Source: Paenibacillus sabinae T27 (GTDB lineage: Bacteria; Bacillota; Bacilli; Paenibacillales; Paenibacillaceae). Taken from it: a stretch of 64,000 nt of DNA. The position numbers were made by a program, and so were the translations under genes. The stretch's first letter is position 1. Every line of letters begins with the position of its first letter. Positions 27,458 through 36,063 of the stretch are shown here, piece by piece. Location: assembly GCF_000612505.1 (NCBI RefSeq), contig NZ_CP004078.1, positions 2,344,001 through 2,408,000 on the forward strand. Direction: 5' to 3'. The notes beneath the pieces were generated by a model. The model searched no databases and was not told the origin of the DNA. It worked only from the letters and a program-made list of their open reading frames with translations.

Positions 27458-27536
27458 CGTCAGTCCCTTCTTCAGATTGGTTAGAACCAAAAACAAAGTC
27501 ATCCTTGCGGTCAAACGTTTCGTTGTTAATATTCAA
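27447..27536 (-). CDS. Possible very small acidic protein (29 aa)
   Basis: TTG start with AAAGGAG at good spacing. The protein ends in SNQSEEGTDDDE and overlaps the next gene start. Supported only by the ribosome binding site and position. Confidence 0.35.
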   Translation of the reverse strand: MNINNETFDRKDDFVFGSNQSEEGTDDDE

Positions 27537-27569
27537 ATGGTTCGCTCCTTTATCGTATTACATTCACAT

Positions 27570-28016
27570 TCAGAGTACCGATCCCCACATGTCAGAGTCA
27601 TTACTAAATATTGCTTTCCAGTAAGCTCTTTGTTCCTCGATATCCATCAATTCCTCAGCTTCATAGTTATCGTCGGGATCATCTTCAGAGTACTGGAAGT
27701 AAAGCTGACAATCAACGTACCAACTATCGTAAAGATAGCGTTCGAACGCTTTACGGCTTTTTACAGGGATAAGCAATTTCCCTGTCTCGATAAGGCTGAT
27801 TGTAGATGCTGGAAGGCCCACAATCTTGCCCAGCCCCTCCTGATCGAAACCCTCTATAATTCGCTTCGCCTTGATCTGCTTGTGTAACGCCAGATTATCC
27901 ACATTGATGAACACAGATCTCCTTGCATTGTAGATACTCATAATATCATCTGGATTATGAACATAATCGCGTCTAAAGCCGAAATCACCATACTTAACTA
28001 CATCCGATAGGTCCAT
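27570..28016 (-). CDS. XRE-like HTH regulator (148 aa)
   Basis: ATG with AAAAGGA upstream. The helix-turn-helix lies at about residues 45-95: IKAKRIIEGFDQEGLGKIVG followed by LPASTISLIETGKLLIP. The N-terminal 45 residues form a separate short domain and the C-terminal third is acidic. Probably a repressor of element genes; its target is unknown. Confidence 0.7.
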   Translation of the reverse strand: MDLSDVVKYGDFGFRRDYVHNPDDIMSIYNARRSVFINVDNLALHKQIKAKRIIEGFDQEGLGKIVGLPASTISLIETGKLLIPVKSRKAFERYLYDSWYVDCQLYFQYSEDDPDDNYEAEELMDIEEQRAYWKAIFSNDSDMWGSVL

Positions 28017-28088
28017 ATAATCATTCCTTTTGATGGGTATTGGGCCTCTCCCTGGAGAAGAGAGAGGCTATATTAGGAAGGAGAACCG

Positions 28089-28160
28089 ATGCAGGAAACT
28101 CTAGAAACCCTTATCGATTCTATTCTCAACTTATCCATTTTAGTAAAAAAATACAAGTGA
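28089..28160 (+). CDS. Possible peptide of 23 residues
   Basis: AAGGAG lies 6 nt before the ATG. The peptide (ETLETLIDSILNLSILVKK in the core) would be amphipathic. A GCCTCTC/GAGAGGC hairpin lies just upstream at 28041-28070. It could be a leader peptide or small toxin; evidence is thin. The 280 bp that follow contain no other gene. Confidence 0.3.
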   Translation: MQETLETLIDSILNLSILVKKYK

Positions 28161-28443
28161 TTTATTAAACAAATTAATAATCCTGTTTGCCTTTTTGCTT
28201 CACCTACACACAACTTACTCCTGTGCTTGAGCAAACCCGCACCAGTACTGGATTTGTTGGCTCTCACAGTTAAACTCTCAGAGTGCGGAATATGATGCTC
28301 TCGGTGGGGGCCAAGGTACTATAATCAGTAACCAAATAATCATTGATGATTAAACACCGATGAATAAGCATAAGAAATGCTAAGTGCTGGCTACATCTTC
28401 TCATGTTATGATTCCTATATGCCGTAACTTGAAAGGAGCAATA

Positions 28444-28764
28444 ATGATGAAGTCATTAATCAGCGAGGACGAATTCAGGATTTATCTAGGCAGGGTATTA
28501 AGTAGTGAAATATTAGTTCGAAATTGTATATCAAGATGTCGGCGTGTTGAGCATTCGGAAGGTAACTTGTATGATCAATACGCCAAAGATTGTGGAAGAT
28601 CGCTTCTGAAACGCCTGTTCTATAGTAAAAAAGATGCTGATCGTGGACTTGAACCTGAACATGGAATTACGTTTAATGGGAGTAAGGGATACCATTCAAT
28701 ACGAGAAGGTACAGCCTCATTACGGAGCGCGGTTCAGCACTACTTTGAATTCTTAAGACAGTAA
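28444..28764 (+). CDS. Hypothetical element protein (106 aa)
   Basis: ATG at 28444 with GAAAGGAG upstream. A basic, probably helical protein (EDEFRIYLGRVLSSEILVRN ... RSLLKRLFYSKKDADRG) without recognised motif. No neighbour on the same strand is close. Function unknown. Confidence 0.5.
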   Translation: MMKSLISEDEFRIYLGRVLSSEILVRNCISRCRRVEHSEGNLYDQYAKDCGRSLLKRLFYSKKDADRGLEPEHGITFNGSKGYHSIREGTASLRSAVQHYFEFLRQ

Positions 28765-29216
28765 AGCTGATGTTTGTTCGGCGCGACCATTCAAAGCAAA
28801 GGGAATAAAGATGTCGCTTGCCGCTAGGCAGGCCTTCAAACGAAGTTTGAAAGGCATGGGAATAGCTTGAATAATGGAGACTCGCTCGTAAAGGGCAAGC
28901 CGCATACGCGGTCGCTATCGCGCCCCTTGACGGCTCACGTGCGTTTTGGCAAATCATCTTAAAACGAGGAGAGAGTACGCCATAGATATGAAACCTGTAG
29001 AGTGAGTATCGTCGATATTAGCGTAAGCAACAAACAACCCCACCTTATCGTTAAAATGAGCTTGTGGATGTTTGCATACCTAGCAACACATGGAAGCGGC
29101 GAGAGGATCAAAAATCCCTCATAAAACCTTGTCATTTCCAGCAAGGAGCAATAACGATCGTATGTTCGTATTATATTCCGTTCTAGTACTTTCTATAAGG
29201 GAGGAGAGCTTTGGCA
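28765..29216. other. Non-coding region with a GC-rich folded segment
   Basis: No gene is supported. At about 28888-28945 an AAGGG / CCCCTT outer pairing encloses CCGC-ATAC-GCGG and CGCTATCGCG, giving a branched fold that stands out from the AT-rich surroundings. It is similar in kind, but not in sequence, to the segment at 35082-35186. Confidence 0.4.
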
Positions 29217-29624
29217 TTACAGTAGATCAAATACCTTCTGTAAGACAAGCGACTGAATATCGAAATTATACTCTTCATATAGCGTATTGTTGAAAACATT
29301 ATTTTTGTACATTTGTTCGGTCAGGATAACTCGTTCCTCACCTTCCCATAACCATTTCATCGTTACGCCTAACCCAAGTCCATTACGATTTTCGATATGA
29401 TCGTCAGTTACAATACCGACAGCTTTAATGACCAGTGATTTCTCGGATTGACCAGCTATCGACTTTATGTAGATAAAGTCACCTGTCTTGAGCTTGTTAA
29501 GCATCTTGTGCAAGGCTGGCGCATCAGCAGGATCATATCCAATGCAAGCACAATTATTCTGGATGAATTCGTCCTTTTTGTCTTGTGTTCTTCCATACAT
29601 GGCTCCAATACCGTAAATAGCCAT
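29217..29624 (-). CDS. Hypothetical protein, possibly PUA/EVE-like fold (135 aa)
   Basis: ATG with AAGGAGGCG upstream. The pattern YGIGAMYGRTQDKKDEFIQ, then ACIGYDPADAPALHKML and GDFIYIKSI ... LVIKAVGIV resembles small proteins with EVE/PUA-like barrels found near restriction systems. I infer that from the look of the motifs only. It is followed within the same unit by nothing else and preceded by the 68-residue gene. Function unproven. Confidence 0.55.
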   Translation of the reverse strand: MAIYGIGAMYGRTQDKKDEFIQNNCACIGYDPADAPALHKMLNKLKTGDFIYIKSIAGQSEKSLVIKAVGIVTDDHIENRNGLGLGVTMKWLWEGEERVILTEQMYKNNVFNNTLYEEYNFDIQSLVLQKVFDLL

Positions 29625-29637
29625 AATGTTCGCCTCC

Positions 29638-29844
29638 TTAGTATCTCAGTTCTACTTTAACCAGTGTATAATCAGGATATTTTTCTACTGCTTGCTGCAA
29701 GCCAGCTTCGAATCCATAATGTGTTGTGAAGATTTCTGCTTGCTCGCCTAAGTAGCTCTCAGCTTGGATAATACTCGACTTCTCACCGTAAATAATACGC
29801 TTCATTCGATGATCTACTAGTATGCCAAAGTAAATGATATACAT
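29638..29844 (-). CDS. Small hypothetical protein (68 aa)
   Basis: ATG at 29844 with GGGTGGG close upstream. A compact alpha/beta protein (YIIYFGILVDHRMKRIIYG ... YTLVKVELRY). It lies 13 bp ahead of the 135-residue gene on the same strand and is probably co-transcribed. Unrecognised. Confidence 0.5.
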   Translation of the reverse strand: MYIIYFGILVDHRMKRIIYGEKSSIIQAESYLGEQAEIFTTHYGFEAGLQQAVEKYPDYTLVKVELRY

Positions 29845-30332
29845 GTGTCCCACCCAAACTTAACGAGATATAGCCATGGAAATAGTATACAGGAACTCAT
29901 CATCCTGGTCTATTCAAGACTAATCGTACTAAATAGTTATAAAACATTGATCTTCCTGCATTTTAGCTAGTTATAGATCTCATCCTGCCAGGTTACTAAA
30001 TAGACTGATTAAACCGCTTCAAGTGGAGTTAGGTGGGGTTTAGTACAACGATAAGACTAGTTTAACTCTAGTTATAAAAACAACTAAAGCCATCCTAGTC
30101 CGATTAGTCTTGATTATTCGAGTAGAAGTGAGTACCTTGGCATTCGAAAAGCATCGGGATTTTTCGCTCGTGAGGATGATCGCTGATCGCCTGGGGCATA
30201 CCAACGCATCTATGACCCTTACATGGATATTTGATTATCTACTCACCCTGTAATACGACGTAGGTTATATCCTTTTTTTGCACATGCATATCCGTTGTTG
30301 CCGTTTTAAATAAATAACCACATTGGTTTTAA
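29845..30332. repeat. Non-coding region with short direct and inverted repeats, possible origin
   Basis: No gene is supported. TAGTTATA occurs at about 29934 (7 of 8), 29968 and 30069; CATCCT occurs three times; ACTAAATAG twice. A perfect 13-bp inverted pair (29914-29926 and 30101-30113) encloses most of them. GACTA motifs resemble those at 35950-36130 beside the Rep-like gene. Repeat clusters of this kind can be replication or transfer origins. Confidence 0.4.
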
Positions 30333-31286
30333 TCAACAGATAGCAGAGCTATAGTTAAGTGACTTAATATAATTATCCATTAACGTAAAGTCAGGATTTC
30401 CATTAGCATCTATAGGAAGCTTTATCTTTGATGTTCGCATTCGTTCCATGTGCCACTTCCGTCCATAATTGTATCTATACTTCTCTTCTCTTATTAATGT
30501 AATGATAAACATTGCAATGTGCTGAGTGAGAGTAAATTTAGGGTAAAGAACATTTACATCGTCTGATGCCCAGAATGGTTTTGGCTGATAGAAAGACTCG
30601 GCGACGGAACCATTGTAGTTTACCGTTATGGTATTACCCTCATGTATTGCTTCCTGACCTACAAAACGGGAGACTCCATTATTCTTGTCAATAGATCCTA
30701 TAAAAGGGGTTTCACCCTCCAACATATTTGCCTTCGTGAGTCTTTTACCTTTCTTGATCTCAAATAGATCTTGTAGTTCAAACCATTGCCAATTCGCTTT
30801 GTCTAAATCAACGTGGATTTCTTTAGTAACAGGGAGATTTGCAGTATCAAATGCGTTTACGTCATAGGTGTTGACCCAATCAGGAATCTGTTCTGGAGCA
30901 GGTATTAGAATATCCTTCAAAGACCTGTTAGCTTGTCTTCCATAGTTATAACGATACCTATTTGCCTTGATACAAACGCAGTAATATAAAAGCTCTTGTT
31001 TTGTCATTGGGCTTCGTGGACTCAGACAAGCTACATGAAATCCTGTGTAGTAAGGTCTCTCTTGAATAAAAGTTGAGAGTACCCCATTTCCACTTAATGC
31101 ACATGTAAGTTCACCTGCTGGATTAGGTTCAACCCCATCAATTAGTTCAACATACGCTGAGATACCATTATCATTCATTTTTCGTGATACGAATGGGATG
31201 CCTTCTGATCCACATTGCTTTAGTCGATTCAGTTCTAGGCTATGACCATAGCGAACATCAAAAAGATCACTCAGCTTCTTTAGCAT
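30333..31286 (-). CDS. BcgI-like specificity subunit B (HsdS-type)
   Basis: 317 residues with two target-recognition halves. Each half ends in a similar conserved helix region, YRYNYGRQANRSL and YRYNYGRKWHMERM, a repeat typical of HsdS-like proteins that read both parts of a split DNA site. FELQDLFEIKKGKRLTK marks the second half. Its start overlaps the end of the A-subunit gene by 20 nt, so production is coupled. The size fits the B subunit of BcgI (about 39 kDa reported) rather than a full type I HsdS. Confidence 0.85.
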   Translation of the reverse strand: MLKKLSDLFDVRYGHSLELNRLKQCGSEGIPFVSRKMNDNGISAYVELIDGVEPNPAGELTCALSGNGVLSTFIQERPYYTGFHVACLSPRSPMTKQELLYYCVCIKANRYRYNYGRQANRSLKDILIPAPEQIPDWVNTYDVNAFDTANLPVTKEIHVDLDKANWQWFELQDLFEIKKGKRLTKANMLEGETPFIGSIDKNNGVSRFVGQEAIHEGNTITVNYNGSVAESFYQPKPFWASDDVNVLYPKFTLTQHIAMFIITLIREEKYRYNYGRKWHMERMRTSKIKLPIDANGNPDFTLMDNYIKSLNYSSAIC

Positions 31287-33180
31287 CTTCTTCTTCGCCC
31301 CCTAAAGATCCGCCAATCAATTTAAAGACAGCGTATTTCTTGACCGCTTCTTCAAAGGCTTCTTTGGTTATTGCAGAGTAATCGGTTTCCATATATGCTT
31401 CTGCACACCATTCATCATCATGTGTTACATATTCCATCACACTTTCGCCAGGTTTAACGTCCCGATTTCTGTATTGCTGTATCCATCGGTCGCGAATAGA
31501 AGGCCATGCATTACCTTGATCTACACGTCCCCTATGCTTCGTTTTAGTGTACCCGTCATCTTTCCAATATCCAAACCATGTTTTCTTATTGCTGGTCTTA
31601 TGCGGTACACCAGCAGTAAAAATCATAATGCAGGTAATAACTCCAACAGGGTAAAATAACTCATCTGGCATCGACATAACAGCTTCTAAGGTGTGATGCT
31701 TGAGTAGCTCTTCTCGCATAGGATGAGGTGAAATTGCACAGGACATTGGCACGATCGCAATTCCTGTACCACCTTTTTGTAGAGCATTCAGCATATGATT
31801 TACGAAAACTAATTCATGTAATTCAGCATCACCTTGAGCATAAGGGGGGTTAAGCATACCAACTTGGCATTTATGCCCTTTAATCGCTTTAGTTATTGCC
31901 TGATCAAATGATGAGCCTTGATATAAATTCGCTTTTCCATCACCACGTAAGATCATGTTACTTGCTGCGAGTGCATACATGTTCGGTTGTTGCTCAACAC
32001 CTACAAGACACTCTTTCTTAATGAATTCTCTTTCCGCTTCTGTTCTAGCGAGTCGAATCATTTGTTGCATAGCAGAAATGAGAAATCCACCTGTACCAGC
32101 ACAAATATCAAGTACCTTCGTAGCGATTACCTTTGGCCTTCCATTCTCATCTGACTCTATACTGACCTCCAAGTTTGCAAGGAGTGAGAACAATTCTGTG
32201 ACGTGCCTCGGTGTTAGTACAATTCCAAGAGCCTTTTTGTCTCCTCCTGTGTACTTCAAGAACTCACCATAGAACTGGCCAACGACATCAAAATCGTGAT
32301 AAATACTTACGAATGGCCAGACCTTCTCATTCAGCATCCTAATTAACTCATGTAATGTGCCCTTTGGGAACTTTGGAACTGCCTTACCAAGCTCTGGATG
32401 AACTGCAATTGTTGAATATGGTTGTGCCATATTAGCTTTCTTCGAATTGGGAATCTTCGCTTTTTCGATCTCCTCTCGAATAACGTGCATCCATTGTTTC
32501 TGTAGATCTTCAGGGGAATACTCCCCAAAGCTCTTTGCGAAAGCAGTATTCCTTAGGGCAATAAGTGTCCCGCTCACAAGAAGTGGCTTCTCACTTTCAG
32601 TGAGTTTTGCGTGATCCCGCATAAAATCGTGCAGTTCTCTTGAGAATGCCATTAAGTCATCATGACGTTGCTTTGCAACTTCAGGGTCAAAAGAACCATG
32701 TCTTAGAAAATCGTCATATGGAATTATTGAATTGATTTCTTGGCCATGTTCATTAGTTAGAACTTTAGAGTCGCTTGAACCCTTAGGATGCAGATATGTA
32801 GACACCTTTAACCCTGACTTTGTCTGACCACTGACTGCCACAGAGATGACGCTGAATGATTTACTAAGAAACTTTGCATAGTGGAGGACACCATCTACAG
32901 CAAACTCAACTGGCTTATTCAAATCAGGAGATTGGTGGAACTTAGTGCTGGCCTTACACTCAAAAATGATAAGAAAGTCAGGGGAAGATGGCGAACTAAT
33001 AATAAATTCTGGTGCACCTTTCCCGCCTTTTCCAGACTTGCTAGCCCCTTTAAGGAGCTTCGTCACTTCATCAATTTGGCTTTTCTGTTCTTCGATAACA
33101 ATATCACTATCTGTATTACCGTATCCAAGATCTCTTAGAATGTCTCTAACGACATTCTCGGTTATCCTTTCATTTGCCAT
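31267..33180 (-). CDS. BcgI-like type IIB restriction-modification subunit A (nuclease and adenine methyltransferase)
   Basis: 637 residues from an ATG with AAGGAG upstream. The N-terminal domain holds a PD-ExK nuclease site (Pro67-Asp68 ... Glu74-Cys-Lys76 in PDFLIIFECK). The middle is an N6-adenine methyltransferase with the SAM motif LDICAGTGGF near residue 356 and the catalytic NPPY near 444. Nuclease plus methylase in one chain, with a separate specificity protein, is the BcgI plan, and the length agrees with it. Such enzymes cut on both sides of their site. There is no HsdR. It likely defends the host or the element against foreign DNA. Confidence 0.85.
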   Translation of the reverse strand: MANERITENVVRDILRDLGYGNTDSDIVIEEQKSQIDEVTKLLKGASKSGKGGKGAPEFIISSPSSPDFLIIFECKASTKFHQSPDLNKPVEFAVDGVLHYAKFLSKSFSVISVAVSGQTKSGLKVSTYLHPKGSSDSKVLTNEHGQEINSIIPYDDFLRHGSFDPEVAKQRHDDLMAFSRELHDFMRDHAKLTESEKPLLVSGTLIALRNTAFAKSFGEYSPEDLQKQWMHVIREEIEKAKIPNSKKANMAQPYSTIAVHPELGKAVPKFPKGTLHELIRMLNEKVWPFVSIYHDFDVVGQFYGEFLKYTGGDKKALGIVLTPRHVTELFSLLANLEVSIESDENGRPKVIATKVLDICAGTGGFLISAMQQMIRLARTEAEREFIKKECLVGVEQQPNMYALAASNMILRGDGKANLYQGSSFDQAITKAIKGHKCQVGMLNPPYAQGDAELHELVFVNHMLNALQKGGTGIAIVPMSCAISPHPMREELLKHHTLEAVMSMPDELFYPVGVITCIMIFTAGVPHKTSNKKTWFGYWKDDGYTKTKHRGRVDQGNAWPSIRDRWIQQYRNRDVKPGESVMEYVTHDDEWCAEAYMETDYSAITKEAFEEAVKKYAVFKLIGGSLGGEEEDAKEAE

Positions 33181-33621
33181 ATCAATTCTCCTTATGTAAA
33201 CTGAAAAATTTTAGAAATATTCCAGGCGCAGATATTATGTTGCTAGATACTTTCAATCTTCATAACGAGCCCACTGGTTCCCAGTCGTATACAACAACAG
33301 CCCATCTATTATTTATATCACAAATAACCCGTCCGTGTAATGATATATACAAGAAAGGCATACGAACTCATGGGGCATCTCTCGGATAATTCTTACACTT
33401 TTTCACCCTGCTAAGAAGGTAAATGCAAATAAAATGATCAAACTTGTTGATGATCGAAATAGCTCGTTGTATCTGGTTAAGTTAAACTAAAATGATGAAT
33501 ATAAGGGATAGTTAAGAGACTTGAATTCTCCCCACTAAGGGGCGCATTCAGGCCTTTTTGCGTTTCTTACAGCGATAATCGGGGCAGGTGAGATGAACCC
33601 CATACGAGGAGGTGAGAGCAG
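33181..33621. other. Intergenic region upstream of the restriction-modification operon
   Basis: AT-rich; no gene is supported. It must contain the promoter of the minus-strand BcgI-like operon. A short CCCC-ACTAA-GGGG hairpin with GAAT/ATTC outer pairs at 33525-33551 is followed by CTTTTT and may end an upstream plus-strand transcript. Confidence 0.4.
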
Positions 33622-33804
33622 TTGGAAGCCTTTATGATGGTTTTGGATAAAGTAATTGATTCCATGATCAAGTTGGAAGCAGAATGGGAGCGTATCGAGA
33701 ATACTCATTCCGATTACCTGGATGAACATTATCGGCTGAGCAGTGATTGGCGGGAGACCGTTCATCAGATGATGGAATGGCGAAACCAAATTAGGGAGGA
33801 ATGA
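33622..33804 (+). CDS. Small acidic helical protein (60 aa)
   Basis: TTG start with GAGGTGA upstream. A likely coiled coil (VIDSMIKLEAEWERIENTH ... VHQMMEWRNQIREE). First of three small genes in a row that resemble the cassette at 25734-26162. Function unknown. Confidence 0.55.
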   Translation: MEAFMMVLDKVIDSMIKLEAEWERIENTHSDYLDEHYRLSSDWRETVHQMMEWRNQIREE

Positions 33805-33807
33805 AGC

Positions 33808-33991
33808 ATGGTTGTTAAAAGAGGCTTGAGACGAAGATATGACGATATTGCTTCGACAACTCGTCATGAATGGACATTTCCGCATGGCGGGTACAGTACT
33901 GTTCGTATTCAAAAGGAAATGGGAGCTTGAAGATGAGCTTGCCGCTCTTTATGTGGTTCGGTACTGGCAAGAATTACCCTTCCCACCTTGA
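33808..33991 (+). pseudogene. Second copy of the 25734-type small gene, probably frameshifted
   Basis: A good ribosome binding site (GGGAGGAATG) drives the ATG at 33808, whose frame stops at 33930. The frame one base over (33839-33991) reads MTILLRQLVMNGHFRMAGTV and on to LEDELAALYVVRYW, clearly matching the protein at 25734. The conserved part is thus out of frame with its best start, unless an internal weak start at 33839 is used (50 residues). Confidence 0.5.
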
Positions 33992-34046
33992 GAAGCATCA
34001 GAAAGGGAAGAGACAGGCTGGTTAAGGAGAAGAGGTGAGACGAAAG

Positions 34047-34235
34047 ATGAAAAACATTGAGCAATTGATCCAGCGGCGGAAGCAACTACAGTTCGTCAAG
34101 GCAACATTGAATCGGAATGCGCTGCTCACTACCGCTGAAGGTATGATGTACGTCAAGTGCTTGGCTCTGTTGGCAAAGACTGAAATTCAGCTTGGAGAAA
34201 AAGAAAAAGGCCGCACAGCGAATGCGACCAAGTAA
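34047..34235 (+). CDS. Small basic helical protein, paralogue of 25971-26162 (62 aa)
   Basis: ATG with GAGGTGA 8 nt upstream. Reads MKNIEQLIQRRKQLQFVKA, then YVKCLALLAKTEIQLGEKEK. It is intact, unlike its counterpart at 25971. Probably made with the two small genes before it. Unknown role. Confidence 0.55.
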   Translation: MKNIEQLIQRRKQLQFVKATLNRNALLTTAEGMMYVKCLALLAKTEIQLGEKEKGRTANATK

Positions 34236-34383
34236 ATCTGACTACTGCAATTGTAACTGAATAGTTCTGCCAACACAAGGGAGTGGCCTTATTCGGGCTG
34301 CTCCCTTTACTCATTTTAAAATTTGAACACGTCTTAATTAATGGGTAGAATATGTTTATAGAATAAATAATGGGGGTGTTTAA

Positions 34384-35031
34384 ATGAATCAATCAGCGGT
34401 GTGCAGTAAGTTTAAACGTATGCTAAATGATGAAATTGCAGCTGGGGAATTCTTTCAGGACCTGAAGTTAGAGAGTGCGTTGAAAAAGGATCTTATTACC
34501 CCTGAAGGGAAACAATCTATGGGTTTACCCGTTGATGCCCCTCTTAGTATGTATGATTTAACCCGCCCTGCATTAGAAGCATTACCTAAGTTCAGGTTTA
34601 TGTACCTTGTTTCCTTGTTTGAAGCTTTTGTACAAGAATATATAGCAGAGCGAAAGGGTATAAGTCTTGATGATTTAAAGAATTCTTTAACTAATGAAAG
34701 GTCGACGTGGCAAAGGCTCAATGGACATACTTCCGTTGGGTCAACAAGTTATTACAACGTAAGATTCGTTAACTGGCTCTTGAATGAACTATATTCAATT
34801 CAAATTCAGTCAGTTATCGAAACGCTCACTCTTGAAATGGGTGATTTAAGAAAATGCCTGGTTCACCATGGTGGAGAAATTACCAAACAAGATTTTGTTG
34901 ATGGGCTTAAAGCTACTTGTTTGCAATTAGGTCTGCCATCAATCATCGGTACAAAGGTAACCGTCACTAAAAAATTAATGTCAATTTATATTGAAGATTT
35001 TCGTAGAATTCTAAATCTTTGTGATTTTTAA
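34384..35031 (+). CDS. HEPN-motif protein, possible defence RNase (215 aa)
   Basis: ATG with GGGGGTG upstream. An all-helical protein; the helix FRFMYLVSLFEAFVQEYIAE is typical of the RiboL-PSP/MAE_28990-like HEPN group. LRKCLVHHGGEI carries the R-x4-6-H active-site pattern (Arg156, His161). HEPN proteins of this kind are often RNases of toxin-antitoxin or abortive-infection systems. No partner nucleotidyltransferase is adjacent. Base composition is AT-rich like the rest of the element. The family assignment rests on motif and helical pattern only. Confidence 0.6.
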   Translation: MNQSAVCSKFKRMLNDEIAAGEFFQDLKLESALKKDLITPEGKQSMGLPVDAPLSMYDLTRPALEALPKFRFMYLVSLFEAFVQEYIAERKGISLDDLKNSLTNERSTWQRLNGHTSVGSTSYYNVRFVNWLLNELYSIQIQSVIETLTLEMGDLRKCLVHHGGEITKQDFVDGLKATCLQLGLPSIIGTKVTVTKKLMSIYIEDFRRILNLCDF

Positions 35032-35081
35032 AGACGAATCCCAGTCCTGAGGAGTAAGCAAGAAACATTCCATTAATCGTC

Positions 35082-35186
35082 CTTTACGGAGCCTCTCGTG
35101 AAGCCGTGTTTCCGCTTCCTTGCGGAGCTTCCTGGAAGCGCCCAATTGGGCTTGCGAGGCTAACACGGCTCTTCTCTCCATAAAGG
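35082..35186. other. Multi-hairpin structured element (possible ncRNA or single-strand origin)
   Basis: Outer arms CCTTTACGGAG (35082-35092) with CTCCATAAAGG (35176-35186), and GCCGTGTT (35104-35111) with AACACGGC (35162-35169), enclose three more stems: TCCGC/GCGGA, CTTCC/GGAAG and the perfect palindrome GCCCAATTGGGC (35141-35152). This clover-like fold is GC-rich inside AT-rich DNA. Confidence 0.5.
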
Positions 35187-35223
35187 AATCTCTGACGCTC
35201 AATGAATGAACTACTCCTGCTAG

Positions 35224-35340
35224 TTAATTTTCAAGCAGTGAAATCGGTGTGTGGGTGGTACCGTTCACCAGTCGTTCCCTTATGACATCCAGTATCGGAC
35301 GAGGCTCCACCTTCTGCTCTCTATCTCTCAACCGTACCAC
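35224..35340 (-). CDS. Possible small protein (38 aa)
   Basis: GTG-started frame overlapping the end of the previous small gene. Composition is protein-like (PILDVIRERLVNGTTHTPIS) but the ribosome binding site is weak. Unrecognised. Confidence 0.3.
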   Translation of the reverse strand: MVRLRDREQKVEPRPILDVIRERLVNGTTHTPISLLEN

Positions 35341-35435
35341 TTTAGCTTAACCTGATTTGCCGCCCGTTGGGCATTCGTACAGGAAGGATGCCGTTCCTGA
35401 TCTGAAATTATTGCTCGAATCTCATCCATCGTCAT
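35328..35435 (-). CDS. Small protein (35 aa)
   Basis: ATG directly after AGAGGTGATTTG at the end of the broken XRE-like gene. Reads MTMDEIRAIISDQERHPSCT and on to VKLKWYG. Possibly translated with that gene. Unknown function. Confidence 0.4.
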   Translation of the reverse strand: MTMDEIRAIISDQERHPSCTNAQRAANQVKLKWYG

Positions 35436-35773
35436 TCAAATCACCTCTGTTTGCTCATCAAGATCATCGATTACATACGTCAACGCCCCACCATAGTAAC
35501 ACTCTTGATAAAGGTATTTCTGCACAGCAGGCCAATACTTGCGAGCTATAGGCCGTCTCCCGCTCTCGATCTGGAAGTGGCCATTCCAAGATGGGATGCT
35601 AGTTCTGATTGAGTTAAGAAGTCATGGTAGCGTTTCAAGTGAAGGGCATAGCACACAGGAAGTCCATCAGCATTGATCAATACGTACTTATTGAACAAGC
35701 GGTGTAAATTCCAATAAGGAATGTCCTCCTCATTGTCATCGAAATCGCTTGGGTAATACGATTGCTTCTTCAT
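35436..35773 (-). pseudogene. Frameshifted XRE-like HTH gene
   Basis: ATG at 35773 with AAAGGATG upstream. The protein runs to LTQSELASHLGMA and then shifts frame. The expected continuation (FQIESGRRPIARKYWPAVQK and on to DDLDEQTEV) is found in another frame ending at 35436. The turn between the two HTH helices is too short by a few residues, so a small deletion near 35570-35590 is likely. If not repaired, the product is 75 residues and lacks the recognition helix. Confidence 0.55.
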
Positions 35774-36063
35774 CAGTTCATCCTTTCTGTTAACAACGTA
35801 GGGATAATGCGGCCCCCTGTACGTTAGAGAGCCGCTATGAGTAAAGGAGACAGCTATGCGAGTTGCCATCCCGCAGAGACTGTAAACTTAATCATTAGGA
35901 TGATGCGAATTAAGAGAAAATTTAGGTAGTATGTGATACCAGGCAAACTAATAGGACTAAACCCGCTTAAAGCCTTGATATACAAGGACTTAACGCAGTA
36001 TTACGTAAGGGGACTGATAATCCTAATCAGAGGATGGATCGCCGCCGCTAGGCATTATAGGTC

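Noticed and set aside
35011..35202. 63-residue minus-strand frame across the multi-hairpin element
   Set aside because: Its sequence is explained by the inverted repeats of the fold and lacks a ribosome binding site.
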